A stretch of 64,000 nucleotides of DNA from Spartobacteria bacterium (GTDB lineage Bacteria > Verrucomicrobiota > Verrucomicrobiia > Chthoniobacterales > UBA10450): positions 1-64,000 of the forward strand of contig PNAS01000077.1 of the NCBI GenBank assembly GCA_003169695.1, in the 5' to 3' direction. A model generated the notes under the pieces. That model made no database searches, was not told the origin of the DNA, and saw nothing but the letters and a program-made list of their open reading frames with translations. The first letter of the stretch is position 1. The number at the start of each line of letters is the position of its first letter. The position numbers and the translations under genes are program-made. Below are positions 51,810-58,894 of this stretch, piece after piece.

Positions 51810-52991
51810 ATGATTCAACGCGACTATCTCATCATCGGAAGCGGCATCGGCGGCGGGAGCGCGTGCGAAAGCATCCGGAAATACGACAAGAGGGGAAGCG
51901 TCACTCTCGTGGGCGCGGAAACCTACCATCCCTATAAGCGTTGGATGCTCTCGAAGAGCTTTCTTCGGGATAAAACACCGCCGCTGAAAAAACTGCCGCA
52001 TCTGGATCCGCGTTGGTACGATTCCCACAAAATAGAAACGCGGCTCGCTGCGATGGTCACACAGGTGAATATCGACCGCCGGCTCGCGGTTCTCGGAAAT
52101 GGCGAGACAATCGAGTTTAACAAGGCCTGCCTGGCTATGGGTAGTCGTCCCGTGCGCCCCCCCGTTGCGGGAGTGGGGCTGGGCAATGTCATCTATCTAA
52201 GAACGATTCGCGACGCGCTCGCGTTGCGTGAAATGGCGCACCTGGAGAAAACAATTGTCATCGTGGGCGGCGGATTGCTGGCTTGCGAAGCGGCGGCCAG
52301 TTTGCGGCAGCTGAAATTCAAAGTCAGCATCATGCATCGCAACCCCTATCTATTGAATCGATATCTCGATCCGGAATCAGGCGCGTGGTTGACCGGGTAT
52401 TTCGAAAAGCATGGGATCACTCTACTCTTGGGCGAGAGCTTGAACGGTTTCGAGGGCAAGACGGTCCTACGGAATATCCAAACAAAAAGCGGTAATCGCA
52501 TTCCTGCCGGCGTGGCGGTCGTCGCGTGCGGCGCGGAGCCGAACCTCGAACTGGTGCGGAACACTCCGCTCTCCGGGCCGCACGGTTCGCCGGTCAGTGA
52601 ATACCTCGAGACAGAAGAAAAAGGAATCTATGCGATCGGCGATCTGGCCTTTTATCCCGATCGGATCATGGGGGGTGTGCGACGCCAAACACACTGGGAA
52701 AATGCGCGCGAACAAGGGCTGGTGGCCGGGGCAAATATGACCGGCAAAAAGCGGATACGCTATGAACAAATCCCGTACTTTTGGACCGAGATGTTCGATC
52801 TGAAAATGGACTTCGTCGGTGACTTCAGCTTGCTGCCAACCCGGCTGACTCTTAAAGGTGCATACGCGAAAAAGAAATTCGTGGTGCGGTATTATCAGGG
52901 GGACAAGTTGCGCGCTCTATTGCTTTGCCACGCCGCACCGCGCGAAGTCGAGTCGGCGAAAACGGAGCTGCGGAACGCGCTCGGGAAATAG
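51810..52991 (+). CDS. FAD-dependent pyridine-nucleotide oxidoreductase
   Basis: 393 residues. FAD-binding GSGIGGGSACESIRKYD (variant GxGxxG) at the N-terminus, an NAD(P)-binding VIVGGGLLACEAAASL in the middle, and the second FAD motif GIYAIGDLAFYPD. The arrangement matches the NirB/rubredoxin reductase/AIF-like group without the active-site cysteine pair. It should pass electrons from NAD(P)H to a partner protein. No ferredoxin or rubredoxin gene is adjacent. It ends directly on an R1 palindrome. Confidence 0.85.
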   Translation: MIQRDYLIIGSGIGGGSACESIRKYDKRGSVTLVGAETYHPYKRWMLSKSFLRDKTPPLKKLPHLDPRWYDSHKIETRLAAMVTQVNIDRRLAVLGNGETIEFNKACLAMGSRPVRPPVAGVGLGNVIYLRTIRDALALREMAHLEKTIVIVGGGLLACEAAASLRQLKFKVSIMHRNPYLLNRYLDPESGAWLTGYFEKHGITLLLGESLNGFEGKTVLRNIQTKSGNRIPAGVAVVACGAEPNLELVRNTPLSGPHGSPVSEYLETEEKGIYAIGDLAFYPDRIMGGVRRQTHWENAREQGLVAGANMTGKKRIRYEQIPYFWTEMFDLKMDFVGDFSLLPTRLTLKGAYAKKKFVVRYYQGDKLRALLLCHAAPREVESAKTELRNALGK

Positions 52992-53077
52992 GGGGCTCGA
53001 GCGCTCCAGGCTCGATGGCCGCTGTGCGCCACAGCTGCAAAATAGGAACATCGCGCGACGGAGCGCCCGATCCACCT
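52991..53077. repeat. R1 palindromic repeat after the flavoprotein gene
   Basis: A third, more diverged R1 copy: GGCTCGAGCGCTCC... to ...ACATCGCGCGACGGAGCG... ending CCACC, with a central GCTGTGCGCCACAGC hairpin. It begins at the last base of the flavoprotein stop codon. The next 220 bp show no gene until the small ORF at 53298. Confidence 0.75.
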
Positions 53078-53297
53078 AATAACCAGATGCCTCCAAAGCC
53101 TCGTTTCGCGGGCAGGCCCATCGTTATTTTCTTCTGCGTTTGCGAGGGCCGAGAAACGAATTTGGTTCGCCGCGCCGGATTCGGCCGGCGGAGTTCAATC
53201 TCGCTTGACTGCCGCCGCGTGCTTCAAGTTTTTTCGACGCGACGGCCGAAACAAGGCGGATTCGGATTGACGGGTGCCCTTTCAGAGGGCATGAACC

Positions 53298-53414
53298 GTG
53301 CTGACTTTACCTTCCCTTGCCTGTATGCTGACCATTGGTTCCTTCGCGATCGCCGTTTTCGCAGTTCTGGGTTGTGTTTTTTGGGCGTGTTTGAACGACC
53401 GCGATCGGACCTGA
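53298..53414 (+). CDS. possible 38-residue single-helix membrane protein
   Basis: This frame is too short for the track. A GTG at 53298 has AGAGGG 11 nt upstream. The product (VLTLPSLACMLTIG...CLNDRDRT) is almost one hydrophobic helix followed by a charged tail, a normal pattern for small membrane proteins. It ends 16 nt before the response-regulator gene and is co-directional, so it could be a leader or small subunit. Without homologues it remains a candidate. Confidence 0.35.
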   Translation: MLTLPSLACMLTIGSFAIAVFAVLGCVFWACLNDRDRT

Positions 53415-53430
53415 AAACAACGACGGCCCT

Positions 53431-54243
53431 ATGCTCGATCATGAAGATTTGAAGTGGATCACCACTACTTCGACCGAGCTGAACACGATGCTGCAACAGA
53501 TCTCTCGTTACGCCGATTTGGCTCGCCAGCATAAGGGCGAATACAATTACATCGAAATGCTCGGAGAACGGGTCGAGCTCGCTTCGAAAACCGCGCAATC
53601 TCTCTTCGACCGGATAACTTCAAGAATTCTGGAGGGAAGCGCGCCTAAAACGAAAAGCCCGCCCGACCCGTCGCGGCCACCGGAATTCACCATCGTCCCA
53701 CCGCCATCCGAGGCGGCCCCAGCGCAGACGAAAGCCAAGGCAACACCGGAAAAATCGCCTTCCCGCGCGAAGTCCACCGCGGAAACCAAAACGCCCGCGG
53801 CAAAGCCCAATTCGATCCCAGCGGACATCAAAGTGTTGAATGAGAAGGGTAATCGCGAGCTGATTCTGCTCGTGGATGACGAAACCGAAATTGCGGAGCG
53901 GGCTTCGGCGATGCTGACAGACGAAGGCTATCAAGTCATTCTCGCGCGCGATGGTTTCGAAGCGCTCAGGATCTACCAGCAAATCACCAAACAAATCGGT
54001 CTGGTCATCCTCGATTTTTTTCTTCCCGTCATGGACGGCGACGCGGTTTTCGACGAGCTCTGTGCGCTGAACCCGGACGTCGCGGTGGTGCTGAGCAGCG
54101 GCTTTGCCGAGCAGGGCAAATTGGGCAATATGCTCGCGCAAGGCCTGCGCGGATTCATTCCCAAGCCGTACACACGCGAAAAATTGCTCGAACAAGTCCG
54201 TTCCACGCTCGACTCGGCGCGGGATTCTTCCCGTTCCGGGTAA
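53431..54243 (+). CDS. response regulator: DHp-like N-terminus without His plus receiver domain
   Basis: 270 residues. The N-terminal 68 residues (ITTTSTELNTMLQQISRYADL...LASKTAQSLFDRI) look like the dimerisation helices of a histidine kinase, with Ser/Thr where the phospho-accepting His should be. A Pro/Ala/Lys linker (70-130) follows, then a full receiver: Asp149/Asp150, phospho-acceptor Asp195 (VILDFFLPVMDG), Ser222-Ser223 and Lys245 (PKPY). No DNA-binding domain is present. It is the first clear gene before the two PilT-type ATPases and probably tunes their output by protein contact (inference). Confidence 0.85.
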   Translation: MLDHEDLKWITTTSTELNTMLQQISRYADLARQHKGEYNYIEMLGERVELASKTAQSLFDRITSRILEGSAPKTKSPPDPSRPPEFTIVPPPSEAAPAQTKAKATPEKSPSRAKSTAETKTPAAKPNSIPADIKVLNEKGNRELILLVDDETEIAERASAMLTDEGYQVILARDGFEALRIYQQITKQIGLVILDFFLPVMDGDAVFDELCALNPDVAVVLSSGFAEQGKLGNMLAQGLRGFIPKPYTREKLLEQVRSTLDSARDSSRSG

Positions 54244-54333
54244 CGCTCGGCTGGGCGAACGGATTTCACACGGGGCACCGTCCGGTGAATCCCCGGCGGG
54301 TGGCATCGATTTAGCTTTATCAGGGTCGCTCCC

Positions 54334-55416
54334 ATGGCCCGCATTGACTCATTTTTCAAGCTGATGGGAGAGCAGAAGGCTTCAGACCTTCATCTCTCCA
54401 CGAGCAACCCACCGATGCTGCGCATCAATGGCGAATTGGTGCGGGTGGATTACCCGGCGCTGCAGAATGACGAGTTGAAAGCGATGGTCTACGAAATCGC
54501 GCCGGAAGGAAAAATCAAAATCTTCGAAGAAACCTCCGACATCGATTTTGGCTACGAAGTGCCGGGCATGGCGCGTTATCGCGCGAATTTCTTCCAGCAA
54601 AAATATGGTATCTCCGCGGTTTTTCGCTTGATCCCTTCGACGATTTTGACGGTCGATGATCTGAATTTGCCGCCGGTCCTGAAAAAATTTCCGATGCTGA
54701 AAAAGGGATTGATTCTTGTCACCGGGCCGACCGGTTCTGGCAAGTCGACCACGCTGGCGGCGATGATGGATTACGCAAACATGCAACGGCACGATCACAT
54801 CATCACCGTCGAGGATCCGATAGAATTTGTGCACCGCAGCCAAAATTGCCTGGTGCAGCATCGAGAAGTTGGCGTGCACACACGTTCTTTCGCAGCCGCC
54901 CTGCGCGGTGCTCTACGCGAAGATCCGGACATTCTCCTCGTGGGTGAACTGCGAGATCTCGAAACGATCGAACTGGCTCTAACCGCGGCAGCGACCGGAC
55001 ACCTTGTTTTCGGGACACTCCATACCTCGAGCGCCTCGAAAGCGGTCGATCGTATCATCGACGTTTTCCCGACCAATCAACAGAACCAGATCCGGGCCAC
55101 ACTTGCCGAATCGCTTAAAGGCGTGATCGCGCAGAATCTCTTCAAGCGGATCGACACACCGGGACGAGTCGCCGCGCTGGAAATTCTCGTCGTCGATATG
55201 GCGATCGCGAACCTCGTTCGGGAAGGTAAAACCCATCAGATTCCGGGCATGATCCAGGTGGGCAAGAAGAAGGGAAATCAGCCTCTGGACGACGCGATCA
55301 TGGACCATTTGCGCCACACCCGGATTTCAGGCGAGGAAGCATATGACAAGGCGGTCGATAAAAAGAAGTTCCGGCCATTCCTGAAAGAGCCTCCGGCCGA
55401 CGGCGCCGATGAATAA
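54334..55416 (+). CDS. pilT: type IV pilus twitching ATPase PilT
   Basis: 360 residues. An N-terminal PAS-like domain (KASDLHLSTSNPPMLRINGELVRV) precedes the ATPase: Walker A GPTGSGKS (131-138), Asp box VEDPIEFVH, Walker B DPDILLVGELRD (198-209) with its catalytic Glu, and His box TGHLVFGTLHT. The AIRNLIRE-type C-terminal motif appears as MAIANLVREGK. It is the retraction motor of type IV pili. No pilus assembly genes (pilB, pilC, pilin) are in the window. The second ATPase gene follows 12 nt later. Confidence 0.95.
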   Translation: MARIDSFFKLMGEQKASDLHLSTSNPPMLRINGELVRVDYPALQNDELKAMVYEIAPEGKIKIFEETSDIDFGYEVPGMARYRANFFQQKYGISAVFRLIPSTILTVDDLNLPPVLKKFPMLKKGLILVTGPTGSGKSTTLAAMMDYANMQRHDHIITVEDPIEFVHRSQNCLVQHREVGVHTRSFAAALRGALREDPDILLVGELRDLETIELALTAAATGHLVFGTLHTSSASKAVDRIIDVFPTNQQNQIRATLAESLKGVIAQNLFKRIDTPGRVAALEILVVDMAIANLVREGKTHQIPGMIQVGKKKGNQPLDDAIMDHLRHTRISGEEAYDKAVDKKKFRPFLKEPPADGADE

Positions 55417-55428
55417 TTCCCCAACGCA

Positions 55429-56595
55429 ATGAGAATTCCCGATCTCGATAGGATTTTGTCCGCGATGCTGAAGACGTATGATGGCATCTCCGACCTCAAT
55501 TTTTCCGTGGGCCATCCGATGCAGGTGGAGGATTATGGTGAACTGAAGCCGGTCTTCGTGGACCCGCCGATCGACGCGCTCACCCCGTATCAAACGGAGC
55601 AAATTGCACTCACGTTGATGCAGGGAAATCGACGCCTCATTTACGATTATCTGACCGGCGGCTCCTGTGATTGCAGTTATTCCCTCAGCGATGAAGCGCG
55701 TTTCCGCGTAAATATTTTCCGGCAACAGGGACATTTCTCGATCGTGCTGCGAAAGCTGCAAGGCGAAATTCCCACGGTCGTGGGCCTGGGGTTGCCCGGG
55801 ATCTTTGAGAAGATTGCGAAGGAAAAAACCGGTCTGGTCCTAGTTACCGGCGCGACCGGCAGTGGCAAGACGACAACACTGGCCGCGCTGCTCAATGAGA
55901 TCAATGCCAAACAGCCCGTCCACATTGTCACCTTGGAAGATCCAATTGAGTTCGTGCATCCGACGCTCAAGGCTACGTTCAATCAGCGCGAACTGGGACA
56001 CGATTTTAATAACTATCCAAACGGATTGCGCGCCGCGCTTCGGCAGGCTCCGAAAGTGATATTGGTCGGCGAGATGCGCGATCGCGCGACAGTGGAAGTT
56101 GCGCTGATGGCGGCAGAAACAGGGCACCTCGTGCTGAGCACACTTCACACAGTCGACGCCGGCCAGGCCATTAACCGCATCCTCGGTCTTTTTTCCCTGG
56201 GAGAAGAACAACAGTTGCGCATCCGTCTGGCCGATACCTTGCGTTATATCGTCAGCCAAAGACTCGCGCCCAAAATCGGTGGCGGCCGGCAGTTGTTGAC
56301 GGAAATTCTTGGTAACAATCTGCGCACCAGAGAAACCATTGCGATCGGCGAAGGTGAACACCGCAGCTTCTACGAAATCATCGAGGCGAGTTCGCCCTTC
56401 GGGTGGATGACGTTCGACCAGTCAATTCTGAACGCTTACGACAGCGATCTCATTACGGAAGAAACAGCTAAGTTGTTCGCGTCGCGCAAGGGAAAGGTGA
56501 CCCGCGGTATCGACATCATCCAAAAAACCCGAGGGGTCGATAACGACCTGGACTCAGGCTTGCGTCTCGACCTCCCAGCAAATGCTTTCCGTTAA
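55429..56595 (+). CDS. PilT-family ATPase, PilU-like paralogue
   Basis: 388 residues. Walker A GATGSGKT (141-148), Asp box LEDPIEFVH, Walker B APKVILVGEMRD, and His box TGHLVLSTLHT. The N-terminal domain is related to PilT (SDLNFSVGHPMQVEDYGELKPV) and it is followed by a long C-terminal part. It departs from PilT at the C-terminus, lacking a clear AIRNLIRE motif (TRETIAIGEGEHRSF). A PilT-PilU pair is common in twitching bacteria; this is likely the accessory motor. It lies 12 nt after pilT and is followed at once by the receiver-like gene. Confidence 0.88.
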   Translation: MRIPDLDRILSAMLKTYDGISDLNFSVGHPMQVEDYGELKPVFVDPPIDALTPYQTEQIALTLMQGNRRLIYDYLTGGSCDCSYSLSDEARFRVNIFRQQGHFSIVLRKLQGEIPTVVGLGLPGIFEKIAKEKTGLVLVTGATGSGKTTTLAALLNEINAKQPVHIVTLEDPIEFVHPTLKATFNQRELGHDFNNYPNGLRAALRQAPKVILVGEMRDRATVEVALMAAETGHLVLSTLHTVDAGQAINRILGLFSLGEEQQLRIRLADTLRYIVSQRLAPKIGGGRQLLTEILGNNLRTRETIAIGEGEHRSFYEIIEASSPFGWMTFDQSILNAYDSDLITEETAKLFASRKGKVTRGIDIIQKTRGVDNDLDSGLRLDLPANAFR

Positions 56596-56599
56596 GGCC

Positions 56600-57064
56600 A
56601 TGGAAGCACACGACCCGTCTTTTTTCGATCTCGGCGATAACACGGCGCTCGTCTGCGTCGATCACCAGCAATATCAGAAAATGATCGTGCCGCAGTTGAT
56701 CGACATGACTTACAAGGTGCACCTCGGCTTGTTCGAGGAAGATGTCGTCCTGAAGCTCAAGACTTACAGCTACAATGTGGTGGTTGTTTACGAAAACTTC
56801 AAAGGATCGACCCCGCAGAACAATCCGATCCTCCGCGAGATGATTAAGCGTCCCGGAGCCGAACGGCGCGAGCATTTCGTCGTGCTCCTGAGTCATCGCT
56901 TCGCAACCAACGACGCCATGAGTGCATTCGTGCAGAGCGTGGATCAGATCGTCAACATCGCAGATCTCGCGAATTTCAAGCCGGTTCTGCGACGTGGTGT
57001 TGCGCAATATCGCGAACTCTACAGTTCGTTTAACGAAACGCTGAAATCCGTCCAGGCAATTTAG
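56600..57064 (+). CDS. receiver-like protein without phospho-acceptor, downstream of PilT pair
   Basis: 154 residues from the ATG at 56600 (AAGG 5 nt upstream); the track starts earlier within the ATPase gene. The alternating strands (TALVCVDHQ, KVHLGLF, YNVVVVYENF, HFVVLLSHRF, VDQIVNIADL) resemble a CheY-like fold, but the strand-3 Asp is absent (VVYEN) and the strand-5 Lys is not evident. A pseudo-receiver role in the pilus operon fits, but I cannot name a family. It directly follows the PilU-like gene (4 nt). Confidence 0.65.
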   Translation: MEAHDPSFFDLGDNTALVCVDHQQYQKMIVPQLIDMTYKVHLGLFEEDVVLKLKTYSYNVVVVYENFKGSTPQNNPILREMIKRPGAERREHFVVLLSHRFATNDAMSAFVQSVDQIVNIADLANFKPVLRRGVAQYRELYSSFNETLKSVQAI

Positions 57065-57159
57065 TTGCCCGAAAAATTTGGAGTTCGGCGGCGGGCTCCG
57101 GCCCTTCGAACGTTCAGTTGCGGCCCCGGCGCGGCACACGATACTATCCACCGAACTGT

Positions 57160-57681
57160 ATGAACTGGAGCAATTGGATTCGATTTCGCTGGGACTTGAC
57201 TCAACTTCCAAAATTTGATGCCGAGTTGCCGGAACATTACGAGATCGGACCTGCCACTGCCGAAGACGAAACCGAGCTCCGCAAAGTTATTTCGAGTTCG
57301 TTCGTCCTCGACCCCACATGGAACCCCGCGACGCAGGAAGTCATGGAGGCGATCGAGCCCTGGCTAGAACGGGCCTTCACTTCACCCACGAGCACCTGTC
57401 TCGCGTTAAGGCATGGCCTGCGAATCATCGGCGCGGCGGTCGTTTCGCAAAGCCCGGGGGCGGAAATCCACCTCTCACCGGGGCCGTGCGTCTCGATGGA
57501 GTATCGCAACCGCGGCTTCGGCACGCGTTTGCTCGAACAATCGCTGACGAAATTGCGCGAGGCGGGTCTGAAAGAGGCGATCGGAATCGCCCACGAAAAT
57601 GCGCCGGTAACAAAATTCCTCTATCCGAAGTTCAACGGCACTCCGTCGCCGTACGATCCCGCGCCAGTTCTGGCGGCGTAA
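57160..57681 (+). CDS. GNAT family N-acetyltransferase
   Basis: 173 residues from the ATG at 57160; the track starts at a TTG 14 codons earlier. Motif A, which binds acetyl-CoA, is SMEYRNRGFGTRLLEQSLTKLREAGL (RxxGxG). Preceding strands (CLALRHGLRIIGAAVVSQSP) and the C-terminal NAPVTKFLYPKFNGTP fit the fold. The substrate is unknown. Its last 61 nt overlap the convergent cupin gene. Confidence 0.85.
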   Translation: MNWSNWIRFRWDLTQLPKFDAELPEHYEIGPATAEDETELRKVISSSFVLDPTWNPATQEVMEAIEPWLERAFTSPTSTCLALRHGLRIIGAAVVSQSPGAEIHLSPGPCVSMEYRNRGFGTRLLEQSLTKLREAGLKEAIGIAHENAPVTKFLYPKFNGTPSPYDPAPVLAA

Positions 57682-57968
57682 ACATTAAAAGTCACCGCCG
57701 GTCTCCTGGCCACATTTGTGAACCCGTGGGGCATCCCCGCCGGAATCAAGAGAATGTCGCCTTTCTTGAGGCGGACTTTTTCCTGACCAACCTCGCCCGT
57801 CAACCTGCCTCTCAGCACGGGTAGAACCTGGTCGCTCTTCTTGTGCGCCTCTGGCTTCTCGCCGGTTGAATCACCGGCCGTCCGCGTCATCATCGCCGTC
57901 TGGCTTCGCGTGCTCGTCTGTAGAATCTCGAACCATTCCGTCGCCTCGCTGATGTTCCTTAAATCCAT
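57621..57968 (-). CDS. small cupin-domain protein
   Basis: 115 residues. One cupin barrel: SDQVLPVLRGRLTGEVGQEKVRLKKGDILLIPAGMPHGFTNV, with the second motif PAGMPHGF and a KKSD in place of the usual first HxH, so metal binding may be altered. Single-domain cupins of this size include isomerases and sensors; no reaction can be assigned. It shares 61 bp of DNA with the acetyltransferase on the other strand and lies 48 bp from the hydrolase gene in the same direction. Confidence 0.78.
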   Translation of the reverse strand: MDLRNISEATEWFEILQTSTRSQTAMMTRTAGDSTGEKPEAHKKSDQVLPVLRGRLTGEVGQEKVRLKKGDILLIPAGMPHGFTNVARRPAVTFNVYAARTGAGSYGDGVPLNFG

Positions 57969-58016
57969 TTTTTACTTTTCGGCCGGTGATCCGCAGCCAG
58001 CAAACCCGCTTCACTT

Positions 58017-58760
58017 TCACCCAAGATGTTGGCGGAAAAATTCGACAGCCGCTTCGCGCGCTTTCGACATCGCGGATGCCGTGAAGACGTGTCCCTCCTC
58101 TGGAAAAAACCGCGTTTTGAAAGTCGCGCCGCGCGTGTGTAAAACGCCGGCCAGCGGTTGCGCGTACTTTTGGAATGGCACACGCCGGTCCCCTTCCCCA
58201 TGGACGATCAAAACCGGCGGCATGTGCTTGATGAGCTCCGTTTTTCCATTCCAAATGCCGCCAGCCTGTTCCACGACGGCTCCGACCGCGGGATTATCCG
58301 AAGCCGCGGACAAAGCGAGGAACCCGCCGAGCGAGTACCCATAAATTCCAACGGGCCACGGATCAGCGCTGTCCTGTTGCGCAAACTTAATGCAGTCGCG
58401 GACGGTCGTGAGCCAGACCGCGAAGTTTTCTTGCATGCCGGAATCGAATCCAAAAATTGTCCCGGTTCGGTTGAAATAATGGACGAGATAAACGGTGTTA
58501 CCGGCCTCGGCCAGCCGACGCGCCGCGCGCCGCATTTCGGGCCCGTCGAGCAAAGTCCCGCCTGCGCCATGCAACACTAGAATCGCGGGGTGTCTGCCGT
58601 TTCGCGATGTTGCGTACTTATCGATGCGAATTCGGTGCCCGCCGCTCTGCGTAGAGATCTTTGACACAATCAGATGATTCGATTCCTCTGCCGAGATTAT
58701 GAAGCAAGGGTAGAAACAGAGAACAAGGACGGCGACTTCCACGAGAAGCGTTTTCGTCAT
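58017..58760 (-). CDS. exported dienelactone hydrolase-like alpha/beta hydrolase
   Basis: 247 residues from the ATG at 58760 with a signal peptide (MTKTLLVEVAVLVLCFYPCFIISA); the track start lies upstream. Triad: Ser in GIYGYSLGGFLAL, Asp in HGEGDRRVP, His in EEGHVF; the oxyanion loop is VLHGAGGT. The arrangement matches dienelactone hydrolase-family enzymes, with a secretion signal that implies a periplasmic or extracellular substrate. It is divergent from the permease gene 134 bp away. Confidence 0.85.
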   Translation of the reverse strand: MTKTLLVEVAVLVLCFYPCFIISAEESNHLIVSKISTQSGGHRIRIDKYATSRNGRHPAILVLHGAGGTLLDGPEMRRAARRLAEAGNTVYLVHYFNRTGTIFGFDSGMQENFAVWLTTVRDCIKFAQQDSADPWPVGIYGYSLGGFLALSAASDNPAVGAVVEQAGGIWNGKTELIKHMPPVLIVHGEGDRRVPFQKYAQPLAGVLHTRGATFKTRFFPEEGHVFTASAMSKAREAAVEFFRQHLG

Positions 58761-58894
58761 GGAATGCGACTTTCGCGCGAGATAGACGGCGATCAACTTC
58801 CTTTGGAGCGCAGGCTGTCCCGTTGAATCTCCCTCGCGCAGACAAAATCTTGAATCCAACCAGCCAATCGCCGGCATCTCACTGGTAACCTCAT

